From Kineosporia rhizophila (GTDB lineage: Bacteria; Actinomycetota; Actinomycetes; Actinomycetales; Kineosporiaceae): a stretch of DNA of 64,000 nt. This document shows, in pieces, positions 44,266 through 52,797 of the stretch. The notes beneath the pieces were generated by a model. That model did not search any database. It had not been told where the DNA came from and saw nothing but the letters and a program-made list of their open reading frames with translations. The stretch covers positions 1 through 64,000 of the forward strand of contig NZ_JAJSOH010000032.1 of NCBI RefSeq assembly GCF_021277265.1, given 5' to 3'. The translations under genes and the position numbers were made by a program. Positions within the stretch are counted from its first letter, which is position 1. The number at the start of each line of letters is the position of its first letter.

Positions 44266-44291
44266 AGCCCGTGCACATCCGTGCACGGGCT
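44266..44291 (+). terminator. Rho-independent terminator
   Basis: An 11-base-pair perfect stem (44266-44276 with 44281-44291), a four-base loop and TTTT follow the GGDEF gene by about 140 bases. The gap to the next gene (44124-44506) holds nothing else that I can support. Confidence 0.8.
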
Positions 44292-44506
44292 TTTCGCTGT
44301 GCCCGCAACCGCCACCACACCGCGGCCGGCGCCGGCCGGACCGGATGTCTCACACCCCCGGCAGGGAGTGCGCGCATTCGGCCCGGCCGGGTCCGGCCAC
44401 GTCCGCCGCACCACGCACCTCGGTGCTGCCGGCGACCGGACCGGCTCAGCCCAGCAACCACCACCACGTGACCGCCGCACGGCGACGGCACGAGTCAGGA
44501 GAGGCA

Positions 44507-45451
44507 ATGTCCCCTAACCAAAGCAAGACGACCGCGAGCGAGCAGGAGGCCCAGGAGCCGCCCGGGAGCTGGCAGTACGTGTACTCGCCACCGTGCGATT
44601 GCAGCTCCTGCATGGCCGCGTACAACCGCGCCGCAACCGGCCAGGACGGTTGCGACGACGACTGCGACGATTGCGACGACAGTGACTACGCCGAGGTACA
44701 CGACGCCGAGAGCTACATCAAAGACCCATCCTTCAAGCCTGTTCCGATGATGCACGGTGAGGGCCCGCTCTACCTGGGCATGGAGCTGGAGCTCGAGGTC
44801 GGCGAGGGCGGCCGAGGTGATTGCGCCTACCTGGCCGACGGGTGGCTGGCCGACCTCGGCTACCTCAAGGAGGACGGGTCCCTCGACGACGGTTTCGAGA
44901 TCGTCACCCAGCCGATGAGTTTCACCTGGGCGATGGAGAACTTCCCCTGGCGGATGCTTCGGGACCTTCGCGACTGTGGCTGCTGGACACCCGACAACAC
45001 CGGGATCCACATCCACCTGTCGCGGGCCGGTTTCGCCGACGACCTGCATCGCTACCGGTGGCTGAAGTTCATCTACCGCAACCAGGCAGATGTCACCACG
45101 TTCGCCGGACGGGTCAGCGAGACCTACGCCCGCTTCACCCCGGACGAGCGGGCCCTGGTCAACGCCGAACTCAAGGGAAAGACGCCCTCCGACTACAGGT
45201 ACCGGGCGGTGAACCTCTGCAACGAGGACACCTTCGAGCTCAGGGTGTTCGCCTCCAGCCTTGACGTTGCCACGGTCCAGGCATTCCTGGCCTTCGCGGA
45301 CGCCTCGGTCCGTTACACCCAGGACCTCACCGTGGCCGACATCCGCCATCACGGCGGCTGGTCCTGGAATGCCTTCCGGACCTGGACGGCCCAGCGCCCG
45401 CAGTACACCGCCCTGGACGAGCGGATGCGGAGGCTGACATGTGCCTCCTGA
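44507..45451 (+). CDS. Putative amidoligase
   Basis: A 314-residue enzyme of the amidoligase_2 family (glutamine-synthetase-like fold), which joins a carboxyl group to an amine at ATP cost. Motifs in order: LGMELELEV (90-98), EDGSLDDGFEIVTQP (122-136), GIHIHLSR (166-173), YRYRAVNL (230-237) and TFELRVF (242-248). The N-terminal 60 residues hold a Cys/Asp cluster (CDCSSC; CDDDCDDCDDSD) that may bind metal. GGAGAGG precedes the ATG at 44507. It overlaps a class-II glutamine amidotransferase gene, a pairing noted for this family by Iyer and colleagues, and so probably uses glutamine-derived ammonia or modifies a peptide. Confidence 0.85.
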   Translation: MSPNQSKTTASEQEAQEPPGSWQYVYSPPCDCSSCMAAYNRAATGQDGCDDDCDDCDDSDYAEVHDAESYIKDPSFKPVPMMHGEGPLYLGMELELEVGEGGRGDCAYLADGWLADLGYLKEDGSLDDGFEIVTQPMSFTWAMENFPWRMLRDLRDCGCWTPDNTGIHIHLSRAGFADDLHRYRWLKFIYRNQADVTTFAGRVSETYARFTPDERALVNAELKGKTPSDYRYRAVNLCNEDTFELRVFASSLDVATVQAFLAFADASVRYTQDLTVADIRHHGGWSWNAFRTWTAQRPQYTALDERMRRLTCAS

Positions 45452-46251
45452 GCTACCTACCGCCCCGGACCCAGCCGGATATGCAGGCCCTGTACAACGG
45501 GACCTTCTGGAACCGGGACGGTCACGGCTACGCCATCGTCGCCGGCGAGCGCATTCTCGTGCACCGGGGCATGGGCGCCGAGGTGGTGCTGGAAGGGTTC
45601 GAGAGGGACCGGGCCGAGCACCCGGACGGCCCGGCGCTGTTCCACTCCCGGCTGGCCACCGACGGCGACGTGCACCTCGCGAACTGCCATCCCTTCCCGG
45701 TGGGGCAGGACCCGCGCACGGTCATCGCACACAACGGGATGCTGCCCAACGACGTCGTCCCGGCCAGGGACGACATCCGCTCCGACACCAGGATCTGCGC
45801 CGAGAACTTCATTCCCCGGCGCCTGGGGTCCCTGCACACCGCCAGGAGCAGACGGCGGCTGAGCACCTGGATGGGCCGGCTCAACAAGATCGTGATCCTC
45901 ACCGTCGACCCTCGGTATGCCGCCCGGGCCTACATCCTCAACGAGGAGGCAGGGATCTGGCATCGGGGGACCTGGTACTCCAACGACACCTTCGAGCCCT
46001 CCCCGCTGCTCGAGGTTGCCTGGCACGACCTGGACACGACGTCGGCACAGAACCGTCTCGGCAGCAACGGGTTCGGCGGCGAGCACGACGGCCTCGACGG
46101 CCGGTACGCCATAGCCGGTGACCGGGTGCGCGAGTGCGGTGTGTGCCTGTCCGCCGTGCCCGCCGACGAACGGGGCTGTTCCGCCTGCGGGGACTGCCTT
46201 ATCTGCAGCGGACACCACCGACCTGGTCCCTGCACCGCCCTCACCCCCTGA
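45439..46251 (+). CDS. Class-II glutamine amidotransferase-like protein
   Basis: A 270-residue Ntn-hydrolase. Cys2, exposed when the initiator Met is removed, is the expected nucleophile (MCLLSYLPP). RDGHGYAIV, FHSRLATDG, NCHPFPV and AHNGML are the standard glutamine-binding strands of the family (compare PurF and YafJ types). The last 40 residues add a Cys-rich knuckle (CGVCLSAVP, CSACGDCLIC). It overlaps the amidoligase gene by 13 bases, so the two are coupled and probably act on one substrate. Several amino-acid positions would allow hydrolysis of a gamma-glutamyl bond rather than ammonia supply. Confidence 0.82.
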   Translation: MCLLSYLPPRTQPDMQALYNGTFWNRDGHGYAIVAGERILVHRGMGAEVVLEGFERDRAEHPDGPALFHSRLATDGDVHLANCHPFPVGQDPRTVIAHNGMLPNDVVPARDDIRSDTRICAENFIPRRLGSLHTARSRRRLSTWMGRLNKIVILTVDPRYAARAYILNEEAGIWHRGTWYSNDTFEPSPLLEVAWHDLDTTSAQNRLGSNGFGGEHDGLDGRYAIAGDRVRECGVCLSAVPADERGCSACGDCLICSGHHRPGPCTALTP

Positions 46252-46276
46252 GCGCCAAACCGACCACAGGAGAGAG

Positions 46277-47437
46277 ATGTCCTCGCCGTCATGCCCCTGC
46301 GGGCGCCCCGAGCACGACCCGTTCGACTGGTTCGGGACGAGCCAGGGCAATGCCTCGACCACCCCGACCACCCGGACAGAGAGCCCGGCCGGCGTCCCGG
46401 CCTCATCGCAGGCCCTGCCGGGCGGGTCTTTCGGCCCATCGCCTCGACCACACGAGAAGGAGAACGACATGAATGACAAGGACGGCATGAACAACTCTGT
46501 CCCGCAACAACCAAGCCCGGGCCCGGCCGGCCCACGGCCCTCCGACCTGCTGGAGATCCACCAGGCGCTCGTGGGCGCCTTCGAAGCGATCCAGCGCTCG
46601 GGAGACCTGTTCGTCGTCGCTGACGGAGGGCGCGTCGCCGCCGTCATGTCGATCCCCCTGCAGGATCTGACGGCCGGCCCGGACAGCGAGCAGGCCACGC
46701 GCTGGAGCCGCGTGCTGGAGGAGGACACGAACGGTTCACAGGCCAGCGGCGGCGCCGTGGAACAGCTGTACGTGTTCGCCTACTCCGCCGCAGGGCAGGA
46801 GTTCGTGGAGCGCGTGCGAGAGCAGACCGAGGCCCGGGGCTGGCACATCGTCTACGGCGACGAGACCGGCTGCATCGACACCACCGCCACGCCGGCCGTC
46901 GACGGACCCACACCGGGGGACAAGGTCGAACGTGCCGGTCGCAGCGTTCTGGACCGGCGCCTGGCTGCCGTCGAGCACGCCCGGGCGCTTCTGGCGGCCA
47001 ACCCCGGTGAGCAGGAGCTGCCCCGCGAGGTGCTCGCCGCGGTCAGTGAGGCACTCACCGACACGTGGATCCAGTTCGGGTGCCTGAACTGGGACGACGA
47101 CGCGGCTGTGGCCCTGTGGACGTCGGTCGCGGCCTCCGGGCCCGCGCCGGTGCGGCCCACCGCCGACACGCTCCTGGCCGGGGCGCGATACCTGCGAGGT
47201 CAACTGCGGGAGGCGGAAGCGGCCTTCCTCCGGGCGCGCGAGGCCCTGGTCCCCGAGTTGGCGGTCACCAGCTTCGCAGGGCTTCTCCTGCCTGCCGCCA
47301 CCTTGGGGCAGCGGCAGCTGCGCTTCCAGCAGCAGCGCCTGCTGTTCCTGGTGTCCCGCATGGTCCTGGAACTCGTCGGCAAGGACGGGATCCCGGCCCT
47401 GATCGACGACGTCGTGAAGGAGCACCCCCTCGACTGA
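46277..47437 (+). CDS. Accessory protein with DUF4192-like core, 386 aa
   Basis: A protein related to the next two. It has a Cys/His opening (SCPCGRPEHDP), a Ser/Pro linker, and a core from about residue 85 with a strand pattern (DLFVVADGGRVAAVMSIPLQ; VEQLYVFAYSAAGQEFVERV; GWHIVYGD) followed by a helical repeat-like end. The arrangement recalls DUF4192, but the match is weak. Two starts are possible: ATG 46277 with AGGAGAG, and ATG 46469 with AAGGAG (322 residues); the second gives a product like its paralogues. It may be that both are used. Confidence 0.55.
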   Translation: MSSPSCPCGRPEHDPFDWFGTSQGNASTTPTTRTESPAGVPASSQALPGGSFGPSPRPHEKENDMNDKDGMNNSVPQQPSPGPAGPRPSDLLEIHQALVGAFEAIQRSGDLFVVADGGRVAAVMSIPLQDLTAGPDSEQATRWSRVLEEDTNGSQASGGAVEQLYVFAYSAAGQEFVERVREQTEARGWHIVYGDETGCIDTTATPAVDGPTPGDKVERAGRSVLDRRLAAVEHARALLAANPGEQELPREVLAAVSEALTDTWIQFGCLNWDDDAAVALWTSVAASGPAPVRPTADTLLAGARYLRGQLREAEAAFLRAREALVPELAVTSFAGLLLPAATLGQRQLRFQQQRLLFLVSRMVLELVGKDGIPALIDDVVKEHPLD

Positions 47438-47524
47438 GCAGGGCCGCACAGCGTCGCCAGGCTGCGACCGCTCAGCACCGTCGCCAGTCGTCGCCGGCCG
47501 CAGTCAGCCATCGCCACACATGCC

Positions 47525-47550
47525 AGGGCAGACCGATCACGGTCTGCCCT
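47525..47550 (+). terminator. Hairpin terminator between paralogous genes
   Basis: An 11-base-pair perfect stem (47525-47535 with 47540-47550), a four-base loop and TCTTC lie 90 bases after one gene and 30 before the next start. Confidence 0.75.
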
Positions 47551-47581
47551 TCTTCATGCCCACCCACGAAAGGAATGCGCT

Positions 47582-48553
47582 GTGAACCAGTTCCAGCAGG
47601 ACGGCAACGAACACCTGAAGCACGCCGAGGCCGGGATCGTGTACGTCCACCACGGCCTGATGCAGTGGCACCAGGCCCTGGCCCGGCCCGCACAGCTGTA
47701 CGTGGCCGGAGTGTTCGCCACGATGGCCCACATCGAGACGGTGCCGATCACCGTGCGCCCCCGCCGCTCCTGGCCCCTGGTGGACCACAAGGTCCAGGCC
47801 AGCGCCCGGACCGTCGGGCACCCTGTGCGGCACACGTACCTGTTCGCCTACTCCACCGAAGCGCGCCAGTACGCCGAGACGATCCGGCCCCAGGCCGAGG
47901 AGATGGGCTGGCACATCGTCCACGCCGACATCACCGGGGCCCGCCTGAGCATCCCCGCCAGGCCCGGCGACGACACCGCCCGCAGGCAACGGATCGCCGC
48001 CCGTCTGGGCACCGCCATCCGCGAGCAGCGCTACGGCGACCTGCAGGAGGCCCGGAGGGTTCTCGCCGACGCCCCTGACGGCCGGTTGCCCGAGGCCTGG
48101 CAGTGGGACTGCGAGGACGCCCTGAGCGACCCCGTCGTCCCGATCGGCTGCCTCACCTGGAGGGACCCGGCCTCGGTCCGGCTGTGGCAGCACCTGGCCG
48201 CCACCGCCCCCGCGCCGCTGAACGGCATGGCCGGCGCCGTCCTGGCGTGCGCCCTGCACCAGAGCGGTGACCGCGACGGCGCCGCCACCGCCCTGCAACA
48301 GGCCGACGCGATCGCCCAGCAGAACGCGCCCGAAACCGTCCAGGGCGAAACGACACCGGGGCACCAGCAGAACGGACCGCAGGAGAGCCGGCACAGCGAC
48401 TCCGCCACCCCGCTGCAGCGGGTCGTCCGAACCGTGCAGATGTTCATCGCCGAGAACATCGGCCCGTTCGGCGTCGACGCCATCGTCCGCCCGAGCCTGC
48501 AACAGCTCGCCGACATGGAAGCCAACCTGCGCCGCGACTTCGAACGCGGCTGA
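47582..48553 (+). CDS. Accessory protein, paralogue of its neighbours, 323 aa
   Basis: It shares with the preceding protein HTYLFAYSTEARQYAETIRPQ, GWHIVHAD and a W-D-P-A-SVRLW..LAATAPAP segment; the opening region is Gln/His-rich (QWHQALARPAQLYVAGVFA). The end (about 280-323) is helical and ends in NLRRDFE. GTG at 47582 with AAAGGAA upstream. No family is certain. Starting 30 bases after a terminator, it probably has its own promoter or relies on read-through. Confidence 0.6.
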   Translation: MNQFQQDGNEHLKHAEAGIVYVHHGLMQWHQALARPAQLYVAGVFATMAHIETVPITVRPRRSWPLVDHKVQASARTVGHPVRHTYLFAYSTEARQYAETIRPQAEEMGWHIVHADITGARLSIPARPGDDTARRQRIAARLGTAIREQRYGDLQEARRVLADAPDGRLPEAWQWDCEDALSDPVVPIGCLTWRDPASVRLWQHLAATAPAPLNGMAGAVLACALHQSGDRDGAATALQQADAIAQQNAPETVQGETTPGHQQNGPQESRHSDSATPLQRVVRTVQMFIAENIGPFGVDAIVRPSLQQLADMEANLRRDFERG

Positions 48554-48570
48554 GCCCAGCCCCACCCGAA

Positions 48571-48612
48571 GCCGAAGGGCCTGCGATCACTGCCGATCGC
48601 AGGCCCTTCGGC
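48571..48612 (+). terminator. Long perfect hairpin between paralogous genes
   Basis: An 18-base-pair perfect stem (48571-48588 with 48595-48612) with a six-base loop begins 17 bases after a stop codon and ends 20 bases before the next ATG. It is among the longest perfect stems in the window. Confidence 0.8.
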
Positions 48613-48632
48613 GTTCCTGACCAGGAGAAGCC

Positions 48633-49364
48633 ATGCAGCAGAACACGAGCCAGGACCCGTACGACAGCAACGGGCAGGACGAACGCCACGATCGGCCGAC
48701 CGAGCAGCACCACGGCACCGCAGACACAACACCCACCCGTCCACCGGCCAGCAAGCACGACGAGATCTCCCGGCTGAAGGACATGCTCACCGCCACCCAC
48801 CGCGCCGACACCCGCGCGAGCGAGGTCTTCGCCGTCGCCGTCATGCAGGGGAGCCACTATGTGCTGCCGATCCGCCTACCGCAGCAAGCAGCCACATCTA
48901 CCCCCGGCGGCACCCCAACCAGCCAGGACAGCCAGGATCAGGCGCGGAACACCTGGGCTCAGGCCGAGGCCGACATCCTCGCCACGGCGGCTGAACACGA
49001 AGCCGGCATCGACGCCGTCCACCTGTTCGCCTTCTCCCCGCAGGCCCACGCCTACGCCCAGGCCCTGTGTGAGCAAGAGAGCCGGCTGCCGTTGACGGTG
49101 GTGCCCCTGTACGTGCAGGCTCAGCACCAGCGCACTGCCGGCAGCAGCCACGGCACGACTCCGCCAGTCGCTTCGACGGCCGTGACCTCAGCGCCCCGCA
49201 GGTACCGGGTTGCGGTGACCGTCCTTGAGCAGACGGTTCAGACGGGCCCCCATGCCGTGGTTTTCGACGCCATCACCGACGTGATGCTTGAGGACGACGA
49301 GGTCGAAGGACTCCGGCAGGCCTTGGGCCTGGCCGTCGGACGCCTCGGACGGCCACTCGGTTGA
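48633..49364 (+). CDS. Accessory protein, third paralogue, 243 aa
   Basis: A shorter relative of the previous two: ASEVFAVAVMQGSHYVLPIRLPQ, then VHLFAFSPQAHAYAQALCEQ, match the DLFVVADG/VYVFAYS strands of the first. The N-terminal 45 residues are polar and disordered, and the last 50 (VTVLEQTVQTGPHAVVFDAITD) differ from both. AGGAGAAG lies just before the ATG. It is the last recognisable gene of the conjugative region. Confidence 0.6.
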   Translation: MQQNTSQDPYDSNGQDERHDRPTEQHHGTADTTPTRPPASKHDEISRLKDMLTATHRADTRASEVFAVAVMQGSHYVLPIRLPQQAATSTPGGTPTSQDSQDQARNTWAQAEADILATAAEHEAGIDAVHLFAFSPQAHAYAQALCEQESRLPLTVVPLYVQAQHQRTAGSSHGTTPPVASTAVTSAPRRYRVAVTVLEQTVQTGPHAVVFDAITDVMLEDDEVEGLRQALGLAVGRLGRPLG

Positions 49365-49776
49365 CGCCTCACCGTTGCTGATGTGAGGAGAGACAAGGAA
49401 GGTAGGTAGGCAGGAAGTGACCCGGAGCGGCAATGGAAGCCCTCTGCTCCGGGCACCACCTCGTCAGGGTCGCCGCAAACATGATTCCTGCGCCCAGTCA
49501 CCCAGTCACCCAGTGCCCGGCCTTTTTGCGTTTTGGGGGTTCTGTCAGTGATTTGCCGAGTCAACGGAGGTGCACGTGTGCCTGTCGGCGTGTGTCTCAT
49601 CTCGTCCAGCTTCCTGGAGCAAGTGTCAGCGGCGCCCAGCATGAGAAGGGCGACGGGCTCGGTGCAGGTGGGCAAGCTCGAAGATCAGCGCAGTCGAGCC
49701 GACAGCGCCGAAAGGACCTGGAGCGTCTGCGAGCGGTTGTCGCCGACTTCAACCGGCAGCGGGGGGTTATGGCGCC
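49365..49776. other. Gap of 410 bp, mixed fragments
   Basis: The region shows three CCCAGTCA-like units near 49492-49520 and a coding-like scrap (RQRRKDLERLRAVVADFNRQRG, plus strand, near 49680-49765) without a start. It joins the accessory region to a truncated hydrolase and may contain an element boundary. I cannot define an attachment site. Confidence 0.35.
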
Positions 49777-50271
49777 GTGCTGGATGAGAACATGGCCCGG
49801 TTCCTGCGCAACCTGTACCGGAGGAACGAGCCGCCTCACGAGCCTCGTCGCGGGATGCTGATGGTCGATCTGGCCAGCGCGGAGACGGCGCTCGGCGAGC
49901 CTGTCCTGAGTGATGAGGAGCTTGCCGGCCTCGTCTGTGCCTTCGAGTCCACGGGGTTCACGGGCAGCATCCATTGGTACCGCAACCTCGACCGCAACTG
50001 GCACCTGCTGGCGGATGTGGTCCCGATCGTCCGGCAGCCCGCACTCATGATCTACGGGGATCGGGATGTCATCCCGCGGGCCCCGAGACTGAGCGAGTTC
50101 GTACCCCGCGTAGAGGTCGTCGGGCTCGACTGCGGTCACTCGATCCAGCAGGAGAATCCGCAGGAGACAGGCGGGGCGATCCTGACGTGGCTGGAGAAGC
50201 AGGACGCCACCTCGGGTAGCAACGGTCTGCTCACCGGTAGAGGAGTAGCTTCCGACCAGATGATGTCCTGA
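49777..50271 (+). pseudogene. Truncated alpha/beta hydrolase (epoxide hydrolase-like), C-terminal half
   Basis: The frame holds the end of an epoxide-hydrolase-type enzyme: the cap piece FTGSIHWYRNLDRNW, then PALMIYGDRDVIP, which carries the acid Asp, and GLDCGHSIQQENPQE with the catalytic His (about residue 115). The nucleophile region (first 150-200 residues) is missing, and the sequence upstream belongs to something else. The 5' part was probably lost by insertion or deletion. Confidence 0.75.
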
Positions 50272-50799
50272 GTGGCCGCACCCTAAGGTCAGGTGCAGTG
50301 GCCTTGGGCCCGGACCGCCAGGTCACTCAGTTTCGGCCGCTGACCCTCCAACGTGATGGCCCGCACAAGAACCAGAGATGCAGGTGTCGTCGGTTTCGGC
50401 CTGGTCGTGAGGGCTGGCCCCGACGCGAGCAGCGTGCCGACGAGGATCACACAGGTCTTCTTGACCGCCGTCTGAACCGCTGCTTCGGCGTCGGAGCCGG
50501 CGCTACCAACACTTTCAGAGCCTCGCGCAAGTAGCGGTAAGCCTGCGTCGCCGGGGATGAAGCGACAGACGCCTTTGCTAAGGAGGGAATCGGCTGTCCG
50601 TGCAGGGGTGCACTGGTCTTCGGCGCCCTTGCGCGATGAGAACTGACCCCCGTGATCAGGGCAACAGTTGTCGTTTATCCCTGTAGCTCGGCCATGAATA
50701 TGCCTAGAGTGATCTTGCTGGCGAGGGGCCAGCGGCGGCGGGGGAGCGGCTAGAACTCTGTCTTCCACGCCGTTCACCACCGTGATGGGAAGTGTTTCA
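50272..50799. other. Gap of 530 bp before the toxin gene
   Basis: Both strands have short open frames but none is convincing; one minus-strand stretch (FIPGDAGLPLLARG) recalls a cytochrome P450 N-terminus but does not continue. No clear promoter is seen. GGGAAG at 50787-50792 is the ribosome binding site for the toxin gene. Confidence 0.4.
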
Positions 50800-51678
50800 A
50801 TGCAAGGCCACGGACGAATTCTTGCACTGGGGTTGGCCGTGCTAGGGATGGCCATCACCCCGGTATTCGTGGGCGGGGCTGCGATGGCGGCGCCCAATGG
50901 GTACCCTCAGATTTCCGTGGTGGGGAGACAGGGAAACGAGCGCGAAGTAGGCCCGGAGGAGGCTGCTCTTCAGGAGAGTCTTTCCGCAGGGCAGAACTAT
51001 GCAGTCGCGGGCGAGGAGTTTCTAGTCGGGAAGTCTCCGGCTGGAGCGAGTCAAGAGGAAGTCTCTGTCTCGGAGGAAGCCTCCGGAGATCCCATCGAGG
51101 ATCAGATTCAGGCAGCGCTCGAGCCGGGGCAGTTCTATGCCGTTTCCGGGGATGAGTTCTACGTCCTGCCTGAGACGGCTGAAGATCTTGAGTCCGATAG
51201 GTCGGTGACGGTTGCACCGGAGGCAAGGCTCCGGGTCGCGGACTCTGCTGAGGTCCAGGCGGCGGCTGCAACGCCGCCGTGGAAGAAATGTGGCGTGAAG
51301 GACTCAAAGCATAAGCTGGCGCGCGAGTACAAGCGTCAGAAGATGGCTGGGTACACGGGCGCATCTGCACATTTGCGGTGCGGCACTGAGAACTGGAGTT
51401 ACAAGCACATCAAGAAGCGTCATTTGGGTGACTGGGAAAAGAAGGCTGTGATGATCGGAACAACATGGCAGGATTTTGCTCACTGGTCGATGACGCAGTC
51501 GCTGAGTCACCCCTGCGCCAGGGACTACCGTAGCTCGAACGACACCCTTCAGTATCTCGCCAATGTCGAGATCAAGAATAACAAGGGGAAGGTGATCGAT
51601 TCTTTCGGTTCCTTTGTTTCGGTCGCGCGCAAGACGCAGAACATCATCACGGCGTACCCGCCAAAAAAGGGCTGCTAG
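50800..51678 (+). CDS. Secreted toxin, probable RNase of BECR type
   Basis: A 292-residue exported protein. The signal peptide ends at about 30 (GGAAMAA). Residues 50-130 hold two related 22-residue units (AALQESLSAGQNYAVAGEEF and QAALEPGQFYAVSGDEF). From about 160 a compact C-terminal domain begins, with a Lys/His-rich helix (YKHIKKRHLGDWEKK, H203 and H208), W-rich DFAHWSMTQSLSHP, and the ending SVARKTQNIITAYPP, a pattern common in the barnase/EndoU/colicin-like (BECR) toxin domains. DNA in this part is less GC-rich than its neighbours. An immunity-sized gene follows after nine bases. ATG 50800 is chosen for GGGAAG; ATG 50785 is possible. Confidence 0.65.
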   Translation: MQGHGRILALGLAVLGMAITPVFVGGAAMAAPNGYPQISVVGRQGNEREVGPEEAALQESLSAGQNYAVAGEEFLVGKSPAGASQEEVSVSEEASGDPIEDQIQAALEPGQFYAVSGDEFYVLPETAEDLESDRSVTVAPEARLRVADSAEVQAAAATPPWKKCGVKDSKHKLAREYKRQKMAGYTGASAHLRCGTENWSYKHIKKRHLGDWEKKAVMIGTTWQDFAHWSMTQSLSHPCARDYRSSNDTLQYLANVEIKNNKGKVIDSFGSFVSVARKTQNIITAYPPKKGC

Positions 51679-51687
51679 GATGGAGTG

Positions 51688-52005
51688 ATGGCAGCAAGAG
51701 CTGAAATTGTTCAGGCATTCGAGGGCGACGCCCGGTTCCGCGTCAACGTTGGCGGTCGGTCGATACATTTCCACGTTGCCAATGCAGATGCCTCCGATAC
51801 GCAGGTGTGGTGGAATATTTCCGACGCGGAACTTTCCACGCTTGCTTCGTCCTTCGCCAAGGACGAAAAGGCCGCTTACGGCTCGAGCAGCGGCGGTATG
51901 GCTACTTTGATCACGCTGCTTGTTGGGGAACTCAGCATGTTCGAAGGTGCTCGGGGCGAGATCGTGGCCCAAGCCGATGGCGGTATCGCTATCGAGGCCC
52001 GTTGA
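51688..52005 (+). CDS. Probable immunity protein
   Basis: A 105-residue acidic soluble protein that starts nine bases after the toxin stop, with GGATGGAG before the ATG. The composition fits a small alpha/beta protein (RFRVNVGGRSIHFHVANAD; TQVWWNISDAELSTLASSF; GEIVAQADGGIAIE). I do not recognise the family; the immunity role is inferred from position, size and co-transcription with the toxin. Confidence 0.6.
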   Translation: MAARAEIVQAFEGDARFRVNVGGRSIHFHVANADASDTQVWWNISDAELSTLASSFAKDEKAAYGSSSGGMATLITLLVGELSMFEGARGEIVAQADGGIAIEAR

Positions 52006-52139
52006 TAGCGGCTCAATTCCATGGCGTGCCGGGGTCGAAGATCGAAGATTCTCGTGATCGACCCCGGCGTGTCCGCTAGCAGGCCTCCGGTGTGAAGCCG
52101 GTAGGTCCGGTCTGGGCCGTGGGGCCACGGCGGCGCACG

Positions 52140-52550
52140 GTGGCCCTCGAATGAGATGGGCGGCGGACGCAGCAGGTGCAGGAGTACCAGGCGCGGCGTG
52201 CCGAGGTTGCGCGTAAGGCGTTGTTGATGGCAAGAATTCGTGGGATCAGCCTGGACGGCAGGAGTGCCCGGGCCGCCTGGGGGGCCGCCATATCCGTTAT
52301 CTGGGCGTGGTTAAGCACAGCAGCGGTCGCTCGCTGGGGCAGGTCCAGATCGATGCCAAGCACAACGAGACCAGCCATTTCCAAGAAGCCCTGAGCGACC
52401 TGGACCTGAAGCCGGCGGCCGGGCCGGGCGGTGGTGAGCAGGTCACGGTGGTGACCTTCGACGCGTTGCATACCGTCCGGGCGGACCTGGATTGGCTGGC
52501 CACCGAGCAAGTCGTGCACTACGTGAGCTTGTCAAGCTTTCTGCTTGTCA
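52140..52550 (+). pseudogene. ISAs1-family transposase remnant
   Basis: Pieces in two frames resemble the centre of ISAs1-type transposases: RIRGISLDGRSARAA (near 52225), then QVQIDAKHNETSHFQEAL and VVTFDALHTVRADLDWL (52325-52500). In the family, the DGK..RG, Q...D.KTNE...F and TADALHTQ motifs carry the catalytic acids. Frame changes and lost ends show that it is dead. No inverted repeats were found. Confidence 0.65.
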
Positions 52551-52649
52551 GTCAGTGGTTTTGGCTGAGGTTCGGGTCAGTAGGTCGGTGTGATGCGGTT
52601 CGGGTAGGCGTTGATCGCGGCAGTCCAGTTGACGAGGGAGGCCCGTCGG

Positions 52650-52797
52650 TATCGCCTTGTCCGAAACCACGCTGCCGGTAATCCACCAGCACCGGGGCGA
52701 CCTCTCCCGCCTGCAGCACGCCCGCAACCACCACGCCCAGCAGAACACTGCAACAGATTCTGCGCGCGAGAGCGGGAACACGGGCGGTGCCCAGTGA
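52650..52797 (+). pseudogene. C-terminal fragment of an unknown gene
   Basis: An open frame without a start (GIALSETTLPVIHQHRGD, then SRLQHARNHHAQQN) ends in a TGA that overlaps the GTG of the thymidylate-kinase-like gene by three bases (GTGA). The overlap suggests a former operon. I do not recognise the protein. Confidence 0.3.

Noticed and set aside
50289..50897. Minus-strand frame with a cytochrome P450-like start (IPGDAGLPLL)
   Set aside because: The resemblance covers about ten residues and does not continue.
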